Below the pieces are notes generated by a model. The model worked only from the letters and a program-made list of their open reading frames with translations, searched no databases and was not told where the DNA came from. Source: JAIEPT01 sp038217425 (GTDB lineage Bacteria > Planctomycetota > Planctomycetia > Gemmatales > Gemmataceae). Taken from it: a stretch of 64,000 bases of DNA. Shown here piece after piece: positions 40,255-49,093 of the stretch. Made by a program: the position numbers and the translations under genes. The first letter of the stretch is position 1, and the number at the start of each line of letters is the position of its first letter. The stretch is taken from assembly GCA_038217425.1 (NCBI GenBank), contig JBBQPM010000008.1, positions 3,057-67,056 of the forward strand, in the 5' to 3' direction.

Positions 40255-41406
40255 ATGGCCCGCAAAAAGATCGAACCGATCTATCCTGATCCCGACGATA
40301 TGTTCTCCGACACGCGCATGTCGATGGGCGATCATATCGAAGATCTGCGCAGCCATCTCCTCCGCGCCGTCTACGGCTTCCTCATCGGTCTGGTGCTTGC
40401 CCTCTTCGTCGGCAAACAAGTCGTTCGCTTCATCGCCGCCCCCGTCGAACGGCAGCTCATGGTCTATTACAACAACTACTACAACGAGAAGGAACGCGAG
40501 CTGCGCGCCGAGGCGCTGCGCAATCCGCAGCAACATCAGGTCAAGATTCCCATCAAAATGCGATTTCCCGCCGCCATGGTGCCTCTCGAAGTCGTGCCTG
40601 CCGACAAACGTCCCAAGGACTCATTCTTCAAACAGGAACAGGCCGAGATCGGCAGGATCATCCGCGATCTCGAGATGGAGCCGTTCGTCGATAACTACTG
40701 GAAGCTCGACGACGATAAATGGGTCAGCGTCGACGTGCAGCTCGAAAAGGCCGACGATCTCTTTTGGCACATGAGTCGGCAAACGCGCATGGTGAAGCCT
40801 CCCGGCCTCAGTACGCTCAACGTTCAGGAAGCGTTCCTCGTCTATTTCAAGGTCTCGCTGGTCACCGGCCTGGTAATTTCCAGTCCGTGGGTTTTCTACC
40901 AGATCTGGGCGTTCATCGCCGCGGGGCTCTATCCGCACGAAAAAAAGCTTGTCAACATCTACCTCCCGGTGAGCCTCGGGCTCTTCCTGGTGGGCGTCGC
41001 ACTGTGCCAGTTCGTCGTGCTTCCCAAGGCGATCGAGGCGCTCTTGTGGTTTAACGAATGGCTCGGCCTGCAGCCCGACTTGCGTCTGAGCGAATGGCTC
41101 AGCTTCGCGATCTTCATGCCGCTCGTATTCGGCATCTCGTTTCAGACGCCGATGGTGATGCTCTTCACGTTTCGGCTGGGCATCTTCGAGGTCCAGCAAT
41201 TCCGCGAAAAGCGCCGGCTGGCGTGGTTTTTGATGGCCATCTTCGCCGCCGTGATTACGCCGTCGACGGATGCGTTCAGCATGCTCTTCCTGTGGATTCC
41301 GCTGAGCCTTCTGTACGAGATGGGCATCTGGCTCTGCGCGATTCAGCCGAAACCGGTCTGGGACGACGAAGAAGAATCGGAAACCGGCGAACTGGTCGAA
41401 GTGTAA
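40255..41406 (+). CDS. tatC: Sec-independent protein translocase TatC with a large first-loop insertion
   Basis: A 383-residue TatC; typical bacterial TatC has about 250 residues. The N-terminus MSMGDHIEDLRSHLLRAVYG (family MxxxxHLxELRxRL) and the segments SSPWVFYQIWAFIAAGLYPH EKK, FGISFQTPMVMLFTFRLGIF and AVITPSTDAFSMLFLWIPL are all family hallmarks. The extra length falls between helix 1 (about 34-57) and the periplasmic loop at about 190. It is a charged stretch of about 120 residues (KIPIKMRFPAAMVPLEVVPA; KQEQAEIGRIIRDLEMEPFV; DDKWVSVDVQLEKADDLFWH). The protein exports folded, RR-signal substrates such as the DUF1501 protein. No tatA gene is adjacent; threonine synthase follows after 10 nt. 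Confidence 0.93.
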   Translation: MARKKIEPIYPDPDDMFSDTRMSMGDHIEDLRSHLLRAVYGFLIGLVLALFVGKQVVRFIAAPVERQLMVYYNNYYNEKERELRAEALRNPQQHQVKIPIKMRFPAAMVPLEVVPADKRPKDSFFKQEQAEIGRIIRDLEMEPFVDNYWKLDDDKWVSVDVQLEKADDLFWHMSRQTRMVKPPGLSTLNVQEAFLVYFKVSLVTGLVISSPWVFYQIWAFIAAGLYPHEKKLVNIYLPVSLGLFLVGVALCQFVVLPKAIEALLWFNEWLGLQPDLRLSEWLSFAIFMPLVFGISFQTPMVMLFTFRLGIFEVQQFREKRRLAWFLMAIFAAVITPSTDAFSMLFLWIPLSLLYEMGIWLCAIQPKPVWDDEEESETGELVEV

Positions 41407-41416
41407 GGATACTCTC

Positions 41417-42631
41417 ATGTACGTCACGCATCTGGAAGGCGCCATCGACGGCGCGCGGTTCGAGAAGCACAAGATTTATACCGTCCACCAGGGTCGGCCG
41501 TTGTGGGTGCGCTACGATCTCGACGCCGTCGGCCGAGCCGTGAAACCGTCGGATTTGGCGGGCCGAGAATCGTCGCTGTGGCGCTACCGCGAACTGCTGC
41601 CGCTGCCGGCGGGGGAAGCGCCAGTGACGCTGGGCGAAGGGATGTCGCCGATCTTGCCGTGTCCGCGGCTGGGGCGTGACATGGGGCTGTCACGCCTGGC
41701 GATCAAGGACGAAAGCCAGCTGCCGACGGGGAGCTTCAAAAGTCGCGGCATGACGCTCGCGGTGTCGCTGGCGCAGAGCCTGGGCATCACCCGGCTCGCG
41801 ATCCCGACCGCCGGGAACGCCGGAGGCGCTCTCGCCGCCTACGGCGCCCGGGCTGGCATGGAAGTCTTCGTCTTCATGCCTGAAGACACGCCCAAGATCA
41901 ATCAGATCGAAGCCCACCTGTGCGGCGCCCGCGTCTTTCTCGTCAACGGGCTCATCAACGACTGCGGCAAAATCGTCCGCGAAGGCGTCGAAACCATGGG
42001 CTGGTTCGACATGTCCACCCTCAAGGAACCCTACCGCCTCGAAGGCAAAAAAACTATGGGCCTGGAACTCGCCGAGCAGCGCGGCTGGCAGCTCCCCGAC
42101 GTCGTCCTCTATCCGACCGGCGGCGGCACCGGACTCATCGGCATGTGGAAAGCCTTCGACGAACTGACCCAGCTCGGCTGGCTCAAAAGTCCCAAGAAGC
42201 CCAGGCTCATCAGTTGCCAGAGCGACGGCTGTGCGCCGATCGTCCGCGCCTTCGAAGCGGGCCAGCGTTTCGCGGAGCTGTTCCCCAACGCGCACACAAA
42301 GGCGAGCGGATTGCGCGTGCCGGCCGCGGTCGGCGACTTCATGATGCTCGACGCCATCGCCGCCTCCGGCGGTCTCGCCCAGTGCGGCCGGGAGACGCAG
42401 ATCATTGCGTGGATGCAGCGCGTGGCCCAGGCCGAGGGGATCGCGATCTGTCCGGAGACCGCGGTCTGTTTCGACGTGCTCGCCGACCTCGTTCGGCAGG
42501 GCAAGGTCGGCCCCGACGAGGACGTCGTCGTCTTCAACACCGGCGCCGCCCAGAAGTACCCGGAGATCGTCCCGCTCGATCTCCCCCGGCTCGACAAGAA
42601 CCAGCCGATCGACTACGGGCGTTTCAAATGA
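41417..42631 (+). CDS. thrC: Threonine synthase
   Basis: A 404-residue PLP enzyme that makes threonine from O-phosphohomoserine. The N-terminal region contains VTLGEGMSPILPCPRLGRDM. The PLP lysine is K108 in DESQLPTGSFKSRGMTLAVS. The phosphate-binding and C-terminal segments include IPTAGNAGGALAAYGARAGM, EGKKTMGLELAEQRGWQLPD, then VVLYPTGGGTGLIGMWKAFD. It follows tatC by 10 nt, a likely shared transcript although the functions are unrelated. Confidence 0.92.
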   Translation: MYVTHLEGAIDGARFEKHKIYTVHQGRPLWVRYDLDAVGRAVKPSDLAGRESSLWRYRELLPLPAGEAPVTLGEGMSPILPCPRLGRDMGLSRLAIKDESQLPTGSFKSRGMTLAVSLAQSLGITRLAIPTAGNAGGALAAYGARAGMEVFVFMPEDTPKINQIEAHLCGARVFLVNGLINDCGKIVREGVETMGWFDMSTLKEPYRLEGKKTMGLELAEQRGWQLPDVVLYPTGGGTGLIGMWKAFDELTQLGWLKSPKKPRLISCQSDGCAPIVRAFEAGQRFAELFPNAHTKASGLRVPAAVGDFMMLDAIAASGGLAQCGRETQIIAWMQRVAQAEGIAICPETAVCFDVLADLVRQGKVGPDEDVVVFNTGAAQKYPEIVPLDLPRLDKNQPIDYGRFK

Positions 42632-42675
42632 GTCATTGTGCACGCCGTGGCAGCTATACGGGGCGCGGCGGAAAC

Positions 42676-42880
42676 TGAGACGTTCGCGATTTCTTTCGGA
42701 GCCGGAAGCGTAAGCGACGATCTTGCGAAAAGTCGTCTGAGACGTTCGCGATTTCTTTCGGAGCCGGAAACGTAAGCGACGATCTTGCGAAAAATCGTCT
42801 GAGACGTTCGCGATTTCTTTCGGAGCCGGAAGCGTAAGCGACGATCTTGCGAAAAATCGTCGCTTACGCTTCCGGCTCGG
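42676..42880. repeat. Three 62-bp tandem repeats ending in a 25-bp-stem hairpin
   Basis: Three near-identical 62-bp units start at 42676, 42738 and 42800; each contains GAGACGTTCGCGATTTCTTT and GAGCCGGAAGCGTAAGCGAC. After the third unit the reverse complement of its second half follows (arms 42821-42845 and 42856-42880, 24 of 25 bases paired, 10-nt loop). The rest of 42632-42978 holds no coding signal; it lies between two convergent genes. Confidence 0.9.
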
Positions 42881-42978
42881 AAATGCAACTCCTCAATTCC
42901 GCTCGCGGACAGTATAGCAAGAGATTCGCGGGCTCACGCCGCGGCGCTCGCCTTGATTCCGTGCGGAAAAGGCACCCG

Positions 42979-44994
42979 TTAAATGCGGAACTGACCCACC
43001 AAGCCCTGGAGGTCTTTCGCCATCCGCGTCGATTCCTCCGCGGCGCGCTGCGCCCCGGCCGCGCCGGCGGCGGTACTGTGTGCGGCCTTGGCCACGGCGG
43101 TGATGTTCTGCGCGATCGCCTTGGTCACCTTCGCGGTGTTGGAGACGTGCTTGAAGATCTCCTGGGCCGTGTGCGTCTGATGGCCGACCGACTGAGCGAT
43201 CGAGTTTTGATGCTTGTTGATCTGCACGATGATGTCGCGGATCTGGGCGATCCCCTCGATGGCGGTCTGGATGTCGCGCTGGGCGCCCTCGATCTTGTGG
43301 CTAATGTTCTCCGTCGCCTTGGCGGTGGCGCTGGAGAGCTCCTTGACGGCGTTGGCGACGACGGCGAAGCCCTTGCCCGCCTCGCCGGCGCGGGCCGCCT
43401 CGATCGCCGCGTTGAGCGCCAGCAAGTTCGTCTGCTCGGTGATCGAGGTGATGACGCGGACGATTTCGCCGATCTCGGCGCTGCTTCGGCCCAGCTTGGT
43501 CACGGTGGCGTTGGCGGAGTTGGCGACTTCGAGCGCCTCGGTGGCGACCTTGGCGGCGTCGTCGGCGCTGGAGGAAACCTGGCGAATGCTCAGGTCGAGC
43601 CGTTCCACGCCCTGCGCCACCGTCTCGCCGTCCAGGCTCACTTGATCGGCGGCCTGGGAGGCGGCGGCGACCTGGGTGGAGGCTTGCTCCGCCGTCGTGC
43701 TCATGCGCTGGCTCGAAATCATCTGCCCTTCCGCCGCCTGTTGCAACGCCGCGGCATGCCGTCCTAGTTCTTCGATGGCGCCTTGCATCCCCTGCGCCGC
43801 CACGTTGACCGCCGACGCGATTTGGCCGACCTCCCCGCCGGAACTCAGCTGCAGCCGATACGCCAGGTTCTTCTGTGCCAGCGATTGCAGGCCGACGATG
43901 CACTCCGCCAAAGGCCGAGTGATGCTGCGCGAAATGAATCCCATGAGCAGCAGCGCGACGAGCACCGCGAGCGCGGTCAGCGCCAGCGCCCAGACGCGGG
44001 TACTGCGGTAGTGCGCGAGCCGTTTCTCGAGCAAGATGTCGAACTCCTTCTCGACGACGTCCCACAGATCGAAGCTGGCGTCGATGCCGCGCTGCATCTC
44101 CCGTTCGAAGTCTGCCCGTGCGACGGGCGCCTTGTCTGTCTTGCTGATCTTGTCGAGCGTCGCCAGGAGCGGCTCGATCACGTCCTGGTAGCGGCGCAGG
44201 CCCTGTTCGACGTGAACGATGGTGGGGCTGACGCCGTTGAAATTGGGATCCTCGTTGATCGCGGTTCGGCCGCTTTCGAGGATGCGCTTGTAGTCCGCGG
44301 TCTTGAAGAGCGCGACGAGGACGGCGAAGCTGCGCGCCTCGGCGTCGGTCCACTTCTCCTGCTGCAGCATGCGCGCGCCCTCGGCCGCGATGTCCGCCAT
44401 GCGCTCCTGCGATTCGGGCAGCGCGAGCAAGGTCATGTCCATCAAGTAGTAGCTGTCGAGGTCGGGGTCGAGAATCAAGTTCGAGGTATCGCCCGCGTGG
44501 GTGATCATCGTCCGCACGACGTCGCGCAGTTGACGATGGCGCTGGTTGGAAGCCTTGACGTCGAGCCCGGCGGCGTCGCGCTTGAGCGACTCCCAGGCGG
44601 CGGTGAGGAACTCGACGTTGGCGTCGGTGCGGTGCCGCTTGCGCAGGCCTTCCTTGGTGAACTGCAGATCCTCGCCGTACTTGCGGTCCTCGGTCGCCAG
44701 GTTCTTGAGCGCCACGTCGATCTTCTGCTTGAGCGAGGTCAGCTCGGGGTCGAAGTTTTCATTCGGGAGCGCCAGCGCCTTTTCGGTCAGAAGCTGATGC
44801 CGGGGCATTAGGCGCAGCAGATCCTCGAGCGGTTTCTGATACGCGTTGCCGTAGTGTTCGAGCTGCGTGAAGCGAATGCGTTCGTTGATGCCCGAGACGG
44901 TGAAATACAGGAGCACCGCGACCGGTAGGAACAGACTCAGGCTCATCACGATGAGCTTGTGCGAGATTCTCAGCGAAGGCAGGAAACGGCTCAT
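42979..44994 (-). CDS. Methyl-accepting chemotaxis protein
   Basis: A 671-residue chemoreceptor. Helix 1 is at about 12-32 (KLIVMSLSLFLPVAVLLYFT). A long helical periplasmic sensor follows, and helix 2 is at about 325-346 (ALALTALAVLVALLLMGFIS). A HAMP domain begins SRSITRPLAECIVGLQSLAQ. The signalling hairpin tip is EQTNLLALNAAIEAARAGEA at about 520-539, followed by GKGFAVVANAVKELSSATAK. Its C-terminus lacks a CheR-tether pentapeptide. The ATG lies 3 nt after the CheA stop, so receptor and kinase are co-produced. The ligand cannot be read from the sequence. Confidence 0.93.
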   Translation of the reverse strand: MSRFLPSLRISHKLIVMSLSLFLPVAVLLYFTVSGINERIRFTQLEHYGNAYQKPLEDLLRLMPRHQLLTEKALALPNENFDPELTSLKQKIDVALKNLATEDRKYGEDLQFTKEGLRKRHRTDANVEFLTAAWESLKRDAAGLDVKASNQRHRQLRDVVRTMITHAGDTSNLILDPDLDSYYLMDMTLLALPESQERMADIAAEGARMLQQEKWTDAEARSFAVLVALFKTADYKRILESGRTAINEDPNFNGVSPTIVHVEQGLRRYQDVIEPLLATLDKISKTDKAPVARADFEREMQRGIDASFDLWDVVEKEFDILLEKRLAHYRSTRVWALALTALAVLVALLLMGFISRSITRPLAECIVGLQSLAQKNLAYRLQLSSGGEVGQIASAVNVAAQGMQGAIEELGRHAAALQQAAEGQMISSQRMSTTAEQASTQVAAASQAADQVSLDGETVAQGVERLDLSIRQVSSSADDAAKVATEALEVANSANATVTKLGRSSAEIGEIVRVITSITEQTNLLALNAAIEAARAGEAGKGFAVVANAVKELSSATAKATENISHKIEGAQRDIQTAIEGIAQIRDIIVQINKHQNSIAQSVGHQTHTAQEIFKHVSNTAKVTKAIAQNITAVAKAAHSTAAGAAGAQRAAEESTRMAKDLQGLVGQFRI

Positions 44995-44997
44995 GGT

Positions 44998-47265
44998 TCA
45001 TCTCTCGGGACGGAGTTCCCCCTGCGGCTGTTGCAGGAGTCGGCTGCGGGTACTGGTTTCGTAAAACACCGTCCTGGCTTTGCGAATCAATCCGGGGACG
45101 TTCAGAATGTCGGTGACGCGCTGGAGGATGACCGCCGCCCCCGCCAGGATCTCTTCGCGATCGGAGACGCGCACGTCGGACGGAACCTCAACGAAGTCGA
45201 TGATGCGGTCCGCCGTCAGACCGAACACGCGGTTTTGGTCGCGGCACAAGATCACCGGCACCGGATCGGGAGGAGCGTCCAGCGCCTCGTGTTCGAGATG
45301 ATCGCCCAGCGGAATGATCGCGATCAGCTCGTCGCGGTACTGCACGACGTTTTGTCCGTACGAAGATTCAAACAGATTCCGCGGAATCAGCTCGATGCGG
45401 ACGACATGCGCCAGCGGAATGCCGAGTCGGCGGTCGCGGCCCACCTCGCAGATGAGCGCGCTCTCCTGCGCGATCCGCATCTGCGGCGGCAGCGAATCGC
45501 CGAACACCGCGCGGCGCGAGGCCTGGCCCAACACCCCCGCATAGCGCGCCAACCCCAGCACGTCGAGAATCAGCGCCACCCGGCCGTCGCCCAGGATCGT
45601 ACCGCCGGAGTAGACCGGGACGTTCTTGAGCGCGGCACACATCGGCTTGACGACGATCTCTTCCACGTTCACGATCTGATCGACGACCAGACCGAACCGC
45701 TGATCGTCGACCTGCAGCACCGCGATCGGCACCGAGCCGTGTCGCGGTTGCGCGTTCAGGCGGAAAAGATCGCGGAGCTGCACCAGCGGCAGCAACTTGC
45801 CGCGCAGCCGATAGACGGGCGAGTGAAAGACCTGCTCGATGTCGGCCCCCGCCGTCTCGGGGCTCAGGCTGATGAGTTCCAGCAGGCTCGTCTGGGGAAT
45901 GGCGTAGCGCTCGCCGGCGCATTCGACGATCAGGGCCGGAATGATGGCGAGCGTGAGCGGCACTTTCAGACGGACGGACGTTCCCTCGCCCATGCGGCTG
46001 GTGAGATCGACGAGCCCGCCGATCTCTTCGATCTTGGTTTTGACGACGTCCATGCCGACGCCTCGGCCCGAAACGTCGGTGACCTCGTGCGCCGTCGAGA
46101 AGCCGGGCAGGAAGATGGTGTTCTGGATTTCGCGATCGGTCATGATCCCGGACTGCTCGGCTGTCACGACTTTGTTCTGAATCGCTTTCTGCCGGATTTT
46201 CTCCATGTCGAGCCCGCCGCCGTCGTCGCGGATCTCGATGTGGACCTGGCCCCCTTCGTGAAACGCGAGCAGGTGGAGCAGTCCCTTTTCGGGCTTGTTG
46301 CGCGCCCGGCGAATCGCGGGCTTCTCGATGCCGTGATCGATGGCATTGCGGATCAGATGGAGCATCGGATCGCCCAGGGCTTCGAGCAGGGATTTGTCGA
46401 GCTCCGTCGTCTCGCCTTCGATGCGTAGGTTGACTTCCTTGCCGCACTTGCGCGCCAGATCGCGGACCATTCTCGGCAAGCGTTGCCAGATAGCGCTGAT
46501 GGGCTGCAGACGGGTCTTCATGATCCCTTCCTGCAGCTCGGTGGTGATGAGATTGAGCCGCTGCGCGAACTTGTGGAAGTCGGCATCGTCCTTGACGGCA
46601 CTGGACTGCACGGCCTGGTTGCGGGTGAGGACGAGTTCGCCGACGAGGTTCATGAGTCGATCGAGGAGTTCGACGTCGACGCGGATGCCGTCGACGCGGA
46701 AGCCGATCTTGGAAAACGAGGCGCCCGGGCGCGCGGGATCGTCACCGGGCAGCGGCGTCGGCCCAATCGACGGCGAGCTGAGCGGCGGCGACGAAGGCGG
46801 AATCGACGCCGCGCTGGGCGGCACGCGGATCGACGGAGGCGGCACGCGCGCCGACGACGGCGAGATGCGCACGCTCTTGGGGGCGACCGGAATCTTCGGA
46901 CGTCCCACCGCCATCGTCGGCTGATAATCGGTTTGCGATTCGCCCTTGTCGTCCAGCTTTTCCACGAGTTTGCGAATGCCGTCGACCACGTTCAAGAGTT
47001 CATTGGCGAACTCGGGCGTGAGCGGCGACGAGCCGGAACGGACGTCCGAGAGGAGCGACTCGCCGGTGTGCGCCAGGTCGCGAATGTCGTCGAAGTGCAG
47101 GAAGCCGGCGCTCCCCTTGAGGGTGTGCAGCGTGCGGAAGACGCCGTCGAGAAGGCCTGCATTTTCCGGATCCGATTCGAGGGCGACCAAATCGCTATCG
47201 AGCCGAAGCAAAGCCTCTTTGGCTTCGGTCAAGAAGGCGCGAAAAAATTCGTCGCGGTCGTTCAC
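44998..47265 (-). CDS. cheA: Chemotaxis histidine kinase CheA with two CheW-like domains
   Basis: A 755-residue CheA. The HPt domain has phospho-His47 in LHTLKGSAGFLHFDDIRDLA. A long Pro/Ser linker follows (about 115-185, e.g. SPSSARVPPPSIRVPPSAAS); no CheY-binding P2 domain is recognisable there. The dimerisation domain (VELLDRLMNLVGELVLTRNQ), the kinase N-box (HLIRNAIDHGIEKPAIRRAR) and the G-boxes (DDGGGLD; VSGRGVGMDVVKTKIEEIGG) are intact. The C-terminal half holds two CheW-like SH3 pairs, near IVECAGERYAIPQTSLLELI and LICEVGRDRRLGIPLAHVVR. GTG 47265 starts VNDRDEFFRAFLTEAKEALL, matching the domain edge. The MCP follows; cheW, cheR, cheB and cheY are not nearby. Confidence 0.92.
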   Translation of the reverse strand: MNDRDEFFRAFLTEAKEALLRLDSDLVALESDPENAGLLDGVFRTLHTLKGSAGFLHFDDIRDLAHTGESLLSDVRSGSSPLTPEFANELLNVVDGIRKLVEKLDDKGESQTDYQPTMAVGRPKIPVAPKSVRISPSSARVPPPSIRVPPSAASIPPSSPPLSSPSIGPTPLPGDDPARPGASFSKIGFRVDGIRVDVELLDRLMNLVGELVLTRNQAVQSSAVKDDADFHKFAQRLNLITTELQEGIMKTRLQPISAIWQRLPRMVRDLARKCGKEVNLRIEGETTELDKSLLEALGDPMLHLIRNAIDHGIEKPAIRRARNKPEKGLLHLLAFHEGGQVHIEIRDDGGGLDMEKIRQKAIQNKVVTAEQSGIMTDREIQNTIFLPGFSTAHEVTDVSGRGVGMDVVKTKIEEIGGLVDLTSRMGEGTSVRLKVPLTLAIIPALIVECAGERYAIPQTSLLELISLSPETAGADIEQVFHSPVYRLRGKLLPLVQLRDLFRLNAQPRHGSVPIAVLQVDDQRFGLVVDQIVNVEEIVVKPMCAALKNVPVYSGGTILGDGRVALILDVLGLARYAGVLGQASRRAVFGDSLPPQMRIAQESALICEVGRDRRLGIPLAHVVRIELIPRNLFESSYGQNVVQYRDELIAIIPLGDHLEHEALDAPPDPVPVILCRDQNRVFGLTADRIIDFVEVPSDVRVSDREEILAGAAVILQRVTDILNVPGLIRKARTVFYETSTRSRLLQQPQGELRPER

Positions 47266-47335
47266 TGTCCGTCCAAAATGTTTGGGCTGAAGAATTCTCC
47301 CAAACACTTCAGGTTAACGCGTCGATCGTCGGATA

Positions 47336-48607
47336 CTAGTCGGCTTGACCCGATTGGACCGGAAACGGATGCTCCCGCGCCGTTGAAGCTTGCGCAGCCG
47401 TCGCAATCGGCACGACCCGCACGCGCCGCAGCGTCGTTTCGGGAGGCACGACGATCTCGGGCCGAGTCTCTTGCCAGGCCCGGACGCTCCGTTCGATCAG
47501 GAGCAAGACGGCCATGAGCGGCGGCAGCATGAACGACAGGTTTCTGCCGCCGGGCAGCGCGATCAGGAGCAGGCGGGCCAGGTAGAGGACGCCGGCGAGA
47601 ATGACGCAGCCGCGCTGCCAGCGCGGGATTTCAGCGTCGGTCCAGGCTTGATGCAGCGCCCAGGCGAGCGTCGGAGCCAGGAGCAGGTACGTGCTTCCTT
47701 CCGTCGAGGGACCAAAGAGAATGATCCACAGACTGCCGAGCTGCAAGAGATGTCCGAGGATCGCGGGCTGACTTCGGCGAAACCAGACGAACCCGGCAAG
47801 CAGCAACGCGGCGCCCATTTGCATCACGCCGTACGCCAGATGGGAGAGATGAATGCCGAGCAGTCGCAGGAGCAGATGGGCATCGAGGTAACCCAACGAG
47901 AACGGAAAGTTTCGGCGGTCGTCGCCCTTGAGGTCCGCGATCCAGCGCTGGTATTCGTTCCAGACGTAGTCGGGGCGCTGGGTCAGGAAGGGGAGGCCGA
48001 AACCGCTGGCGAGGGCGAGCGCGGTACGCCACAGGAGCGGGCGCGGATAGACGACGATGAGGAGCAGGCCGACCGCGAGGGGGTAGATCTTCAGCCAGGT
48101 CGCCAGGGCGATGCAGATCGCGGCGACGTTCCACCGTTCGCGCGTACAGGCAGCGGTCGCCAGCAGGAGGAGTCCGATGACGTGTGCGTTGGCCTGTCCG
48201 TTATTGAGGCCGGCGATGCCGAGCGGAATCATGGCCAGGAGCATGAGCGCCCAGTCACGCTGTGTGAGCGTTCGCCCCTTGAAAAGGGCAGTAGTCATCC
48301 AGGCGAATCCGGCGAGGAAGATGCCGGCGCTCGCCAGGCGCCACAAAGCGGTGCCCCAGGCGGAGGGGAGCAGATACCACGGAACGAACGAGACGGAGGC
48401 GAGCGGTGCGTAGCGATAGCCGTCGAGTTCCGTACGGGTTCGGTCGTAGCAGGTTTCACCGTGCAGCCAATCGCCGCCGGCGCGGGCGAAGACGAGATAG
48501 ACGTTGTTGCGGTGCGGTTGCACGAAGCTGCGCACGCTGACGGCGAGAACGAGAATGCCCCAGGCGAGGAACACCCAGCGGGGCCAATGTTTCTGGAATC
48601 CGTTCAC
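47336..48607 (-). CDS. GT87-type membrane glycosyltransferase (DUF2029)
   Basis: A 423-residue polytopic protein with about ten hydrophobic helices. The N-terminal loop contains LVFARAGGDWLHGETCYDRT, which resembles the Asp-containing catalytic loop of GT-C enzymes. YAPLASVSFVPWYLLPSAWG, LNNGQANAHVIGLLLLATAA and LATWLKIYPLAVGLLLIVVY (the KxxP segment) are typical of GT87/PIMT-like mannosyltransferases that use polyprenyl-phosphate sugars. GTG 48607 has GAGGAG 6 nt upstream. Acceptor and sugar are unknown. Confidence 0.82.
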   Translation of the reverse strand: MNGFQKHWPRWVFLAWGILVLAVSVRSFVQPHRNNVYLVFARAGGDWLHGETCYDRTRTELDGYRYAPLASVSFVPWYLLPSAWGTALWRLASAGIFLAGFAWMTTALFKGRTLTQRDWALMLLAMIPLGIAGLNNGQANAHVIGLLLLATAACTRERWNVAAICIALATWLKIYPLAVGLLLIVVYPRPLLWRTALALASGFGLPFLTQRPDYVWNEYQRWIADLKGDDRRNFPFSLGYLDAHLLLRLLGIHLSHLAYGVMQMGAALLLAGFVWFRRSQPAILGHLLQLGSLWIILFGPSTEGSTYLLLAPTLAWALHQAWTDAEIPRWQRGCVILAGVLYLARLLLIALPGGRNLSFMLPPLMAVLLLIERSVRAWQETRPEIVVPPETTLRRVRVVPIATAAQASTAREHPFPVQSGQAD

Positions 48608-48653
48608 CGGAGGCTCCTCGAAACTGAAGAACTCGCGCAGCTACAAAGGCGGA

Positions 48654-48743
48654 CGGCCGACTCACGTCGGCCGGTATAGCATCCCATTCGAAGATCCGAT
48701 CGCAACCGCTCAAGCACACGTACCGGCCGACTCACGTCGGCCG
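48654..48743. repeat. Two direct copies of the CGGCCGACTCACGTCGGCCG palindrome
   Basis: The 20-bp word occurs exactly at 48654-48673 and 48724-48743 (period 70). Each copy is a hairpin with 8-bp arms and a 4-nt loop. The 50-nt interval between them has no coding signal. It lies upstream of the glycosyltransferase gene and beside the MITE-like element. Confidence 0.8.
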
Positions 48744-48764
48744 CTCGCCTAATTCGGAGTCTAA

Positions 48765-49093
48765 TTGGACAGCGCCACTTTTCTGGCCTTGTCAACACAA
48801 CGTCAAGGGCAAACACAGGTTGTCTCTACCCCGAAGGGGTTGAATCTCAAAGCCTGGGGTTGCGTACTCGCAACCCCAGGGCACAGGTATCCGTGGAAAA
48901 ATACCCCGAAGGGGTTGCATCGAGGCGGCCATACGGATGCAACCCCTTCGGGGTAATCCTGTGTGACGCCTTTGTTCCCTGGGTTGCGAGTACGCAACCC
49001 AGGGCTTTGAGATCCAACCCCTTCAGGGTAAATGCAAACTACTTTACTCATTGAGTTTACGTTAGAAGGTAGTGGAAAAATGGCGCTGTCCAA
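48765..49093. mobile_element. 329-bp MITE-like element with 19-bp terminal inverted repeats
   Basis: The terminal repeats TTGGACAGCGCCACTTTTC (48765-48783) and its reverse complement at 49075-49093 differ at one base. CTAA flanks both ends (48761-48764 and 49094-49097), a possible 4-bp duplication; a TA target is also compatible. Inside, a large nested inverted repeat pairs about 48828-48881 with 48975-49030, and CCCCGAAGGGGTTG words occur around 48904-48953. No transposase is encoded; short reading frames are by-products of the palindromes. The right end abuts the stop codon of the aminotransferase gene. Confidence 0.75.

Noticed and set aside
42676..42880. Possible CRISPR array
   Set aside because: The 62-bp units are identical throughout, with no unique spacers alternating with short repeats, and no cas genes are present.
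48765..49093. Short reading frames inside the MITE-like element (63-96 residues)
   Set aside because: They consist of NPFGV/TPKGL-type translations of the CCCCGAAGGGGTTG palindromes and appear on both strands.
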